This document shows, in pieces, positions 50,701 through 59,820 of a stretch of 64,000 nt of DNA. Source of the DNA: Tyto alba (Eukaryota > Chordata > Aves > Strigiformes > Tytonidae); NCBI RefSeq assembly GCF_018691265.1, contig NW_024881295.1, positions 21,442,243-21,506,242 of the forward strand, read 5' to 3'. A model generated the notes under the pieces. It searched no databases and was not told the origin of the DNA. It saw only the letters and a program-made list of their open reading frames with translations. Position numbers and translations under genes: made by a program. Numbering within the stretch: the first letter of the stretch is position 1; every line of letters begins with the position of its first letter.

Positions 50701-51989
50701 TGCTGAAGTCCACTCGGTCTGCAAACTACCCAATCCGAAGTTTAGTTTCCCAGATCATAGAGCTTAACTAAACTGCTCACAGTAAAATGGGTCTTCTATC
50801 CCATGAGGTCTTTCACTCTAGGAACCATGGTATTTATTTCCAAGGCTGTTGAGTAACTTTTGTGGATTACGCCTTCTTTGGGAAAGGAGAAAGGGAAAAT
50901 ATTAGTCTGATATGCTCAAAGAAGCACTGCAGGAAGGGGAACTTGAGTCTATAATCTCCATTAGAAACTGGACAGGCACCATGAATTCTCTGGGGCCATC
51001 TGATCTTTACTCTGCCATGTGCAATGAGCTCTCTCTCCTATACCTGGGATGTAGTCATTGTAGTTGTAATGGCTTTTGTCAGACACTTCATCAATCAAGG
51101 GTTTTCATTTTCCCAGGACAGAATCAACTCTTACAACTAAGACTTTAAAGCATTAACTAGCTCGTGCATTACACCGGCCTTGCTGCTCTAGAGCAGAAAT
51201 GTGATGACATCTTCTCTCCAAGTAAGTTGATTCATCATCCTAGAACCTTGTAATGACAGATGATACAGTAACTAGGGGTGTATCTTGATGAGTAATTTTC
51301 TGGCAGTAGTACCACTGTAAGCACTTGCTGTTCTCCTGTACACAGACACTTGCATGCACGTGCTTGCTCCCACCCCTTTCGTTGTGCAATCTCATGGCAA
51401 ACCTCTACGGGGAATTGCTCTAACAGAAAGTAACTCGTTTGCAGGATCATTGTCCAGATCGGGCCCAGTGTGTGAGTACACACACATGCGTGCCAGCATA
51501 TAATGTGGGACAGTAACAGCTCAGACAGCACCGCTGAGTGTAGCAATGGTTTAAACTTGCAGGTACTTACGATACAAGGCAGAACAGATGTTGCATGGTT
51601 CCCATTGCTACTAGGGCTTTAAACTGAGAACAACAGGGATTCTTGCACTTAAGAGCAAATCCAGTGCTCATAAAGCTCTGCGGCATTATGGTAATGCTAG
51701 GAAAAAAAATAAAGGATGTGGGATCTGGAAGCATGCCAGATGTTGACCACCGGCATCCTTAAGAAAGCCCATTCGCAGAAATCCTGGAATTAGTGTAAAT
51801 AATCTAAGCAGAGTTTCTAACCTTGCCGCAGTAGAAAATGTCTTCTCGCTTGATCCTTCCTTCAGCAATCTTCTCCCGGATGGCTTGTCCCACTTCATGC
51901 TCATTGTAGTAGACAAAGGCACCGTCAATATGGCGGTAACCAGTATCAATGGCAATCTTCACTGACTCCAAACAAGAACCTTTGGGAGT
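33199..51989 (-). CDS. AKR1D1: AKR1D1, 3-oxo-5beta-steroid 4-dehydrogenase (exons 2-9, partial at 5' end)
   Basis: Encodes delta4-3-oxosteroid 5beta-reductase, a cytosolic, mainly hepatic, NADPH-dependent aldo-keto reductase. It reduces the C4-C5 double bond of bile-acid intermediates and steroid hormones to 5beta (A/B cis) products. Join, high to low: 51989-51822, 47331-47215, 42809-42732, 40419-40297, 38528-38419, 37940-37775, 37002-36920, 33241-33199. All introns are GT-AG and the frame stays open across every junction. The 295 residues seen plus a 31-residue exon 1 would give 326, the family's usual length. With that numbering the tetrad is D53, Y58, K87, E120. Cofactor residues S169, N170, Q193, Y219, K273, S274, R279 and N283 are present, as is steroid-pocket W230. 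Glu120 instead of His separates this gene from AKR1A, 1B and 1C enzymes. No frameshift or premature stop is seen, so it looks functional. Exon 1 with the start codon was not located. Confidence 0.97.
34416..34435 (+). repeat. poly-A tract, 20 bases (AKR1D1 intron 8)
   Basis: Uninterrupted A run, poly-T on the transcribed strand. Confidence 0.9.
36858..36886 (+). repeat. T-rich tract (10 T, G, then 18 T)
   Basis: Low-complexity T run with one G interruption, inside intron 8 just downstream (in gene sense) of exon 8. It reads as poly-A on the transcribed strand. Confidence 0.9.
36920..37002 (-). CDS. AKR1D1: AKR1D1 exon 8 (83 bp, residues 286-313)
   Basis: Encodes [19 protein letters not shown] then NVRYVELLM. 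It ends after two bases of the Met codon, completed by exon 9. The acceptor is TAG before ATCTTT; the donor is AAT followed by GTAAGT. It forms the start of the family's C-terminal loop, which closes over the steroid. Confidence 0.97.
37003..37774 (-). other. AKR1D1 intron 7 (772 bp)
   Basis: Non-coding between exons 7 and 8, with GT at 37774-37773 and AG at 37004-37003. The open frame at 37122-37379 within it shows no family resemblance. Confidence 0.9.
37775..37940 (-). CDS. AKR1D1: AKR1D1 exon 7 (166 bp, residues 230-285)
   Basis: The first base completes W230, then [14 protein letters not shown] continues through to IRENFQ. The acceptor is CAG before GGTAAA; the donor is CAG followed by GTAAAT. 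It carries R261 (R261C is a human deficiency allele) and the NADPH 2'-phosphate and adenine binding run [18 protein letters not shown], with K273, S274, R279 and N283. Confidence 0.98.
37941..38418 (-). other. AKR1D1 intron 6 (478 bp)
   Basis: The shortest intron of the gene, with GT at 38418-38417 and AG at 37942-37941 after a TTTCTTCCAG polypyrimidine acceptor. The open frames on both strands here are chance. Confidence 0.9.
38419..38528 (-). CDS. AKR1D1: AKR1D1 exon 6 (110 bp, residues 194-230)
   Basis: Begins [15 protein letters not shown] and ends in a split Trp codon (TG then G in exon 7). The acceptor is TAG before GTTGAA; the donor is CTG followed by GTAAGT. It contains P198 and the GYSPLGT block. 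Y219 stacks on the nicotinamide and G223 is intact. P198L and G223E are reported human loss-of-function changes. Confidence 0.97.
38529..40296 (-). other. AKR1D1 intron 5 (about 1.8 kb)
   Basis: Non-coding between exons 5 and 6, with GT at 40296-40295 and AG at 38530-38529. It includes an uninterrupted 29-base T run at 38,711-38,739 (poly-A on the transcribed strand). No gene is seen in it. Confidence 0.85.
38711..38739 (+). repeat. poly-T tract, 29 bases (AKR1D1 intron 5)
   Basis: Uninterrupted T run about 190 bases upstream, in gene sense, of exon 6. Confidence 0.95.
40297..40419 (-). CDS. AKR1D1: AKR1D1 exon 5 (123 bp, residues 153-193)
   Basis: Forty-one codons from [12 protein letters not shown] to KYKPVSNQ, phase 0 at both ends. 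The acceptor is CAG before GCTATG; the donor is CAG followed by GTATGA. It contains the strongly conserved [13 protein letters not shown] block. S169, N170 and the last residue Q193 contact the nicotinamide carboxamide of NADPH in family structures. Confidence 0.97.
40420..42731 (-). other. AKR1D1 intron 4 (about 2.3 kb)
   Basis: Non-coding between exons 4 and 5, with GT at 42731-42730 and AG at 40421-40420. The T-rich block at about 42,191-42,340 falls here and reads as A-rich on the transcribed strand. The rest is unique sequence without a recognised gene or repeat. Confidence 0.85.
42191..42340 (+). repeat. T-rich low-complexity block (AKR1D1 intron 4)
   Basis: About 150 bases dominated by T runs with TTTG interruptions, including an almost pure stretch at 42,255-42,286. 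It accounts for the phenylalanine-rich open frame on the plus strand. Confidence 0.9.
42732..42809 (-). CDS. AKR1D1: AKR1D1 exon 4 (78 bp, residues 127-152)
   Basis: Twenty-six codons, [13 protein letters not shown] through DLCATWE, phase 0 at both ends. The acceptor is CAG before CCTGGA; the donor is GAG followed by GTAAGC. It carries loop residues near the steroid pocket, including Y132 and P133 (P133R is a reported human deficiency allele; here it is Pro). Confidence 0.97.
42810..47214 (-). other. AKR1D1 intron 3 (about 4.4 kb)
   Basis: Non-coding between exons 3 and 4, with GT at 47214-47213 and AG at 42811-42810. Its 3' part holds an open frame ending at a good GTAAGC donor (about 42,967-43,082), reported separately as a weak cryptic-exon candidate. 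Otherwise it is unique sequence; no transposon or RNA gene was recognised. Confidence 0.85.
47215..47331 (-). CDS. AKR1D1: AKR1D1 exon 3 (117 bp, residues 88-126), carries Glu120
   Basis: Thirty-nine codons from [10 protein letters not shown] to LPMAFK, phase 0 at both ends. The acceptor is CAG before CTGTGG; the donor is AAG followed by GTAAAA. The stretch [14 protein letters not shown] carries Glu at position 120, where other aldo-keto reductases have His. That substitution is the diagnostic feature of 5beta-reductase (AKR1D). L106, the site of a human deficiency mutation, is the normal Leu. Confidence 0.97.
47332..51821 (-). other. AKR1D1 intron 2 (about 4.5 kb)
   Basis: Non-coding between exons 2 and 3 with GT at 51821-51820 and AG at 47333-47332. 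It contains ordinary unique sequence, short A/T runs and a string of TACATAAG/CATAAA-type words at about 49,770-49,840. No interspersed repeat, second gene or RNA gene was recognised. The open frames at 47469-47725, 48541-48918 and 49506-49745 have no family resemblance and are treated as chance. Confidence 0.85.
51822..51989 (-). CDS. AKR1D1: AKR1D1 exon 2 (168 bp, residues 32-87)
   Basis: Fifty-six codons, phase 0 at both ends, starting with TPKGSC and ending with IFYCGK. Contains the AKR signature around [11 protein letters not shown]. Catalytic D53 is the Asp of RHID, Y58 lies five residues further on in FVYYN, and K87 is the last codon. The acceptor reads TTAG before ACTCCC; the donor is AAG followed by GTTAGA. 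The 168-base length matches exon 2 of vertebrate AKR1 genes. Confidence 0.97.
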
Positions 51990-54435
51990 CTAATGGGAGA
52001 GAAAAAAAAAAAGAATAAACATAGTTTCAGCCTCCTGCTCTCCTCTCCTGAAATGCTGTGGAGTCCCTGAGACACGCACAAGGTTCATGCTGGAGTTCAT
52101 TCAGTCTAACCATCCTTTACCTCCCAGACGCCGGTGTTTCAACTTCTGAATTAAAAATGTGCTGTGTACTTCTCTTTAAAACTGTCGTGAATGTGGAATT
52201 ACACTGGAAAAAGGAGCAAAGCAAAAAATTCTCTATGTGTCTGGGAAGGAGAGAGTACTAGAGTCCTCAGAAAATAGAATTGAATGTTTTTGATATGAAA
52301 ATTATTTTAGAACTCCTTATCTGGAGAGCAAGAGCTTTCCTACAACAGCCGTTTGGTAAAATCCCTTACTCAAGTGGAAGAGGGCTTTTTGGTTGAGCGG
52401 AGCTGATCAACCACCTGCCTGATCAGAGGCTGTTTGAATACCTTATGGCCTAGTAGAGCTTTCAGCAGAGCAGGAATTTGGATTTCTCGTCTTTCTCCTC
52501 GGATCAACTTACCATTGGTGGTATCACAAGCCAAAGGGTGATAGGCTCAGGAATGTCTACTGGTATTGCTAGTTCTGGACAACCCCTTTATTGTGTGGCT
52601 AAGAGCCAGTAGATGCTTTAGTGTGCGTTTATATACATTTCACTGATTCAGTTTAAGATGAGCCCAAGAAACTTCTTAATAAGTCCAAGTGGCATTTTTG
52701 TACTATGTGATGCACTTATGTTTACTCATCTTTGCTGAACTTCAGAGTAAGCTTGTTTTTTCAGAATGGTCATATTTTCCATTAGCCAATGTGGCAAGCA
52801 AAATACATGCAGGCCAAACCAAGCAAAAAGCATAAAACTGAAATCATTTGACTGATCACTGAAACTGTGCTGCAAACATCTTATTGTTGCCACGCTTTGT
52901 AAAATGAGAGGGCAGCTCTAAGTGGTGATGGTCAAGGGCCCTCAGCGCCACGTGGCAACACTATTCTCCCACCCTTTTTGTAGGCATTGCTCTGCTGTGA
53001 CAGGCTCATCTGATTCACTTAAAGGAAAACTGAAATAGGGTGAGTCAACCTGCTCTGCTGCGCTGTTGTCTGCCAGCAGCAAACGCCAAGAGGTGAATTT
53101 TGCTACCTCCGAGTGAAGGGCCAAGACGATGCTGCTTCTCCTGTGAAGAAAACAGACGCCAGAGACATCTGGAAATGAGACGGGTATGAAGAGAGGATGT
53201 CAAATTTGTTGGTTTTGCTGGTGCAGAGGCAAGGCAAGAAGCGGGACTGGCAGAAGATGCTGTTGGGAAGGACCACTTTTCACAGCAGCAATCAGTGTCC
53301 CTCCAAGCTGCCCTTTTCCAGCAGCCACTGGCTTGGCTGTCCAGGAGTATGCCGTAAAACAAGCAGCTGTTCTTCCACCACCTGCTGAACTGGAAGCCGT
53401 GAAACTCATAGCTGCCAGAGGATGCTGCAGTGACTAAGGACATCGGCCTGCCCTCCCGTGCTCACAGCAGATCTATGACAGACTGCTGAAGACACATGGG
53501 GGTCAACCTCTCTGTCTTTCAGTCCCAGAGCTGCGGGCTGAAGGCAGATTTCTCTGGGGTAACGGGACTGTATCGCAGCCCGCCTGCTCCGCTCCTCAGT
53601 GCCCCATCCGGGCTGGCGGCCACGACTGGACCAACTTCTGTTCAGGCTTAGGCGGGGGGGACTCTGTGTGCCTAAAGGTGACTTAAAATGCAAAGCTGCT
53701 CACGCTTGCCCTTATTTATTACAGACGGGAATGAGGGCTGAGAGGCAAAATGGCACAATTTGGCACACTGAGGTGTTTAGAGCAGCGACAATGCGATATT
53801 GTCCGCTTAATTGAGAGCGACAACGAAACAGTCGTTTGAATGTCTTGCTGCTTTCGTTGTGGGAGGCTCCCAGTGGCAGGCTGGGGCCCTTTCCTAGTCG
53901 TTAGTAGGATGGAATGAAGACCACAGCAGCTAAAAGCCTTTCAGGTGCAGTCAGTGGCTCGTTTTCCCTCGGGGCATGTCGGGCAGCGTTACAGCAGCAC
54001 GATGCATGGAGCAGCGACCACCTCCAACGTGCTCCCCGCTTTGTCCCTGCCTGAACCTGCGAGGAAGGATTCGAGGAAGGCAGCAAGCAAAAAGCTGACA
54101 CAAGTGCTGCAAGCCTGCAGTCACTGAGGACGGTAACATCAGACCTCTGTCTCAGTGATGAGCTGCGCCAGGCTGTGGCCACAGTTACAAAGCTCAGGGT
54201 GACTAGGACAGAACAACAGGGCTCAGCTTAAAGGTCTTGTGAGCTCAAGTCCAAGTGGCGACTACTTATCCAAAAGAGAATGTATTTTAAGGAGTACAAT
54301 CGGTGTTTTCTCTATGAAACCTGGTTTTTCGAACAGTGTGACTTTTAGATCACTTCAGCCTGTTTGACTTTTACTATTCAAGTGTACAAAAGCAGAACAT
54401 TTAGAGTACAGTGACACAGTATCTTAATATAGATT

Positions 54436-54454
54436 AAAAAAAAAAAAAAAAAAA
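54436..54454 (+). repeat. poly-A tract, 19 bases
   Basis: Uninterrupted A run in intron 1 or 5' flank. Confidence 0.9.
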
Positions 54455-57400
54455 GGTTTTTGTTCTGTTTTAAATTTTTCCCTTTTCGTTGAAGAACCTG
54501 AAAATGGGATATGGGCCTGATCCTAGGATTTCCTCTCTCTTCTCTTTGCACTCTTGAGAGATTGCACGAACATGGCTCTCAGTCATTTCCTGCCGCTATA
54601 AACTAACCCTCACAAAGCAAAGAAATGATGATTATTGAGTTGCAACTTTTCTCAAACACTGGGGCTGTGTTGGTCAATAACAAAAGCAGAAGGAATGGCT
54701 GAAGAAGGGTAGAGGCTCTCGCATATGGGGCAATGGCATAACAGCAGACTTGGGAGGAGGGTAGAACAGAGGAAAATGGGAAAACTTGCAGTGACTGCAA
54801 GTGCCTTTGGCTGAATCAGCTAACTTATGTTAGAGCTGAACTTCTATGTATTTCTTAATCTTTGCATTGGACTTGCACACATCTGTGCAAATAATCTTGT
54901 GAAAGACTCCTCCATCTCAAGGACCAATCTTATTCTGTAGGGGTTTGAGGAGGCTTTTTCTGGATCAGGCCTTGATTACCAATGGCCGGAGATGGGTTTA
55001 CATTAAATATAAACGTTTTCATTGCACTGGTTCATTTCATCTAATGTGGTATATTAGTTCTGACAGATTCTGGTCTATGGTGCTTCATATAAAAATACAA
55101 GACAACCTAGGGAACGGTATTTGGAAAATCTTGCCTCTTTTGAACCGTCAACAGCTGAAGGTCTGTGACATCTGCAAGTCTGGACACTTTATACAATGTG
55201 TTTATTTTCATTCTAATGGCAAAACTATAATTTCTAGCTTTTCACGTATCTAATCCTTCCAAATCCTGCAGTAATGGGCTATGGTAAACTATGCTGAGGA
55301 ATTGCACAGGTCAGACATGTTGTGGTTTTGCCACTTTTTAGAAGTGTTGCCTTCAGTGTCGTATCTTATTCCACTGTTTCCTGACAGACCACATGGATGA
55401 CTCGGATCACCACTGCTCATCCATCTTTCCTTCAGAGAAAGCACAAACCTGGATCTTGCCCCCCTACCCCACTGCTCAGCCTGAGGCATTTTAATCTCTT
55501 CTTTCTTTCACGGAAATAAAGCCTTAAACTAGTAGTGACCAGATCGGAGATTACCAACTGAAACCCAACTTTTACTTAAGTGCAGCTATGCCTGCTTTTA
55601 CATCTCGTGGTGTTGTGTAAGGGCCAGCACTTCAATCACAGCAGCTGATGGAGAAGTGCCTCCCGGGCTGCCCGGCTGCAGAGCAGAAACCCAGACCTCC
55701 TCCTCCTTACTGGGGGTTATACTCACTAGCCTACGACACCTAAAATGTGGTTACCTATGCTGCCTACTCATTTCAGGTAGGCCTTTATTCTTGCACCATT
55801 CCCAAATAAGCAGGACTCGCTTTTCGAGCAGCAGAAATTCCAGATGAGGCACTGAAATGTCTCCGTCCTATAAACCTTTGTGCTTTGTCAGTAGTAATTC
55901 AGGACGCTTTGGCCTTAAGTCAAATCTTTGCTTCTTTAGTACTTTTATTTAAGTGTAGATAAGAGGTATGCTTGATCCTTAGCTGTAATTAATGTTTCAG
56001 CTTCAAATCAGTGTACCTTGCAACTATGCTGCTTTGATCAAGGACTGTTGGTTTAGAACTGGAAATTTATAACCACTTGTATGCTGTAAGTCAGATTTTT
56101 ATCTTCAGTGCTTTTACAGTCAGTCACTAATTCGTGCCAAAAAAAGGTATTAAATTTATTACACGTTTCATGATAAAACTGCTTGGTTGACTAGAACCAC
56201 TCGCTCAATCACTAATAACTGCTTCAATAGCATCTAGGTTACTTTTAAGATCACAGAGTTTAAGGAAACAGCACACACAATTATTCCCTCTATCAGTCAA
56301 TAGCTTGTAAACCTGCTGATTTACCACCACGCATGACAGATTAAACCAGTATCTGTTTCCTTCAGGCTCCATGGTAAATAAATCCAGCAGAAGGGCAGGG
56401 GGAGCAGATTCAGATTTGCACCTTCGCTGTAAGAAAGGAAGCAGCAATTTGGCCCCTTCTCCACAGATGAAGTAGCCAACTGGCCAGTTACCACATTTTA
56501 CGAGTCTGAAAAAGCAATGTTCTTCATCAGTTCTGCCTGTCTGAAAGGGTCTGCTCTCTTTTTCCTCTGAGAACATGAACTTTTAAAATTTTTAATATTT
56601 ATTCCAGACACCTTCCATCACATCTCATTTTGTCAAAAACTATTTTCCCTACCATAGAAAATGTACAGCTTAAGTTTTGATCCGGATCACATGTAACCAA
56701 GCCACAGGAGAATATTTTTTTTGTCAGGCATATCCATGAATTTTACTGTTCCCTCTCAAGCAGAAGAGTATTTGCTTAGCAGTGTTAGTGGTTGCCCTAC
56801 TTATTACTGTTATTTAGTGTCGCATTTCAGCTGCCCTCCAATTCTTTTGCTTTTTCTATAGCATCCTTTTCTGGTCAGCAATTTCCGTCAGCTTTCCAGC
56901 TGATAAAGAGGGATTCTGGATAGCTCCAAATACAAAGGTAGAAGGACACTAGTGGCAGATTGTAATCCTGCAAAACTGTGAACAGCTACCATAGGCACTG
57001 CTTTTATAAATGTCTTAACATCACTACTGTCATTTATTCTGTATGAGTGCACGCAGTAAAGGAAAACAGTCTGCCTCGGGCTGCCAGATTCTGCTCTGCC
57101 TTGTTTCACACACGCAGCTCCACAGAGTTGCACCGGTCTGGGCAGCATGTGAGAGCTGAGGAAGCAGCACTTCGGGAAAGGAGCTGTTTACCTCAGCCTT
57201 GAGCACCTCACCTGGTTAGTGCGGTGGTCTCCAGCCCCTCAGCTGGGAATAATGATCCTGGGAGGAAGAGCTTAAGGTGTTGTGAGAAACAGGACCATCT
57301 CCTGGAAAAACCTGCATTTAGCTGCAGCTGAATTACACAAGAGATCCAAACTGTGGGCTAAGTGCTTCAGTCCTAACCTATAATTTAAGATGTGGAGCCG

Positions 57401-59489
57401 CTGTTTAGGAATCTTAGTCAGCTAAATACAGGGAGGGGAAAGTAGGTACATTCCTGGGCTCAGAGCCTCCTTCGCCAGAGCTCAGCACTCACACACAGAT
57501 TCTTATGCAAGTTTCTAGAAGCCCAGTTGCTAATTTCCATTTGCCTGTTTTCCGGACAAACTGGCAAAGAGGACTGGCTTAAGATGTTAGGAACAGAGCA
57601 TAGAAAACATGTGTACTCAAGGCATTACAGTAAAGCACAGGTCGAGTTTACAAAGCCAGAGGATATAAGCCACATGAGGGTACATTCTTAGAATTGTTTA
57701 ATCTTGTAAAGGAGAAGTTGTACTGTACATCTCTTTCTTGGAAAATGCAACCGCCAGCACATCCCTCTCTCTTGTACACAGGAAAATCTGGCTTTCATCC
57801 CCCGGAAGCATTGGCAGCCACCATCCAGGAAGCAAAACCCAGCGAAAGGATCTCTGCAAAAGCAGGTAGAGCTGAGGAGAGCCCAGCTGAGAGCCATGAG
57901 CTGCTACGCTGGCCCAGAGCTTTGCTTTACGTCATGCCCTGCGTTGCCTTGGAAAGTGGAGGACAGCAAAAGCACCCAGGGAAGACGGGGCAACGGTGAC
58001 ACTTGCTGCCTTGTGCCATGCTGTGAATGAGTGTGGACAAGCGGTGCCTTTAGCCTGATGTCCTGTCAGTGGCTTGAAGCGTGAGGTTTGATTGCCTGTA
58101 CAACAGAAATTAGATTGCATAACTGCAGATTTAGCATTTCCAGAATTCCTGTGACATTGTTATTCTAGGATTTAGCCAAAGCTGTCTTCAGGAAAGCCTT
58201 ATTATTGTAGCTGGCAGAGGCTGCTGGAGTTATTTTTACCACTTGATTGCAGAATCCTCAGTTTTAGGACTGCCACAGCTTTTCACTTGATGCAAATTCA
58301 CTTAACGGAAGGCTAAACTAAAGGGCTACCGTGCCTCTCTGTCAGCAGCTAGAGGATTAAAGCAAACCAAGCAAATGACGTGCACGCCCGGGTCCCATGC
58401 TGGCAGTGCCAGTGGGGTGCACTGGGACAGGTTCCTGAAGAGCTGGAGGGCACAATAGCCAGCCAGCCAGCCCTGGAAAGCGCGGCTCTAACTGGAAGGG
58501 TGGATGCTTTCAAAAAACCCTTCAGACAAGGAATGTGATCCTAGGGATGCATGAGGTACAAGGTGAAGATAAAGCAGCAGTTTGTGCAATAACAGAGGGG
58601 AAAGAAAAGGTTGCCAGTAGTTCTTCTACTTCATTCCCTAGAGTTAAAGGGGAGAGGTTTCTGGCGCTAGTTTGAAGAAGTGTTTGCAAAGGCAGATGTA
58701 AAACTTGGGGAATTCCACCACCTAGTTAGCTGAACCAACAAAAGTTGGCTTTGATGAAGCCTAGAGAGGCATTTTCTGCACAGCGTTTTCAAGTTTTGAC
58801 AAATGTGGCCTCCTAGGTCAACTGAAGACAAAACCCAGATGTTAGCTTCCTGCATGAGCTGTAAGAACATGCTTATACCCTTCTCCAGAGACCTGCGGGG
58901 AATCAGGGTCATGTGGGAGTGCACAGCCATATTTAACGTATGGAGTCAGTCAGGGATGTCTTAGAAAATGGAAGTTTGTCTGGAAAATTGGGCTATAACG
59001 GTTCTTGCCAAAAAGCATATCTTTCAGTTGTGCTAATTCAGATTACTCGCTTGTAGGGGTTCAGTTTTTCCCCTCTTCAACGATGTCAGTGATTCCCCGT
59101 CTCGTCTTCCGCAAAACAAATCTTTGTAACTTTTAGTTACATAGGAAGGCTTTCCCTGTGGCTCTCGATCAGGGTTAAAAATCCAGCATGTTTAGAAAGA
59201 TGGAGGAGAAGAGAAAGAATTTTTTCTTTGTGTCACTATTTCGCCTTGATATTATTGCACTGGTAACAGCTAACTTTGTAGCTTTTGGAAGAGGGAGTAT
59301 ATTGAAATAGCTAGTGCTTCTCACTGCAGTATACAGCTATGGAACAGAAAAGGTCTACTTTCTGTTTGGTTACTTCTCAAACAAGAATCCCTACGACTGG
59401 TTGTGGGTAGTGCTACTGTCCTAACAGCTTATCTGGATTAACCTTCTATTAGTTTTGTATCTGGGCTGATTAAACGCAGTTCCACCCTA

Positions 59490-59820
59490 GGTCATAGCCG
59501 GGCGCGTCGCTCGGTGGGTGATGCTGGCATCTGATATCCCCCATCCGAAAAGCCGTGTCGACTCCCAGACAAAGTTGTCATCTCCTAAACGCCGCCTTGC
59601 TCTGGGAACGTTGCCCTCTGGGGCGCTCTTGCAGCGTCCAAGTCCGCGTGTGCTGGCACCCGCGTTTGGGAGCCAAGTGACGGGGTGCCCGGCGGGCTGG
59701 AAGAGCCAGCCCCTCTGCTTGGGTCAGGCGGGCATCGCCGCGCGGGGCCAGGCGATTATCTGTCTGTCAACAGCCTCGTTAGTGGAAGCCCTCCGACCCG
59801 CGGGCGGGGGGGGATAGCTC
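59490..59820. promoter_or_regulatory. CpG-rich block, possible CpG island
   Basis: About 330 bases with many CpG dinucleotides in an otherwise CpG-poor region. Clusters lie at 59,498-59,515 and 59,735-59,750, and a CCCGCGGGCG palindromic core lies near 59,800. It also contains a GATTATCTGTCTGTC-type GATA-like word. It could be a promoter or enhancer. The open frame of 99 codons across it has no known relatives that I recognise. Confidence 0.4.

Noticed and set aside
52500..52550. CCAATGGTAAGT donor-like site as possible exon 1 end
   Set aside because: The upstream frame does not encode the conserved AKR N-terminus or the GLGT motif.
56881..56930. SRIPLYQ-like reading resembling the AKR1D1 N-terminal HRIPL motif
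   Set aside because: The following SDGN/GLGTY motifs are absent, a stop follows within six codons and there is no suitable donor; a chance match.
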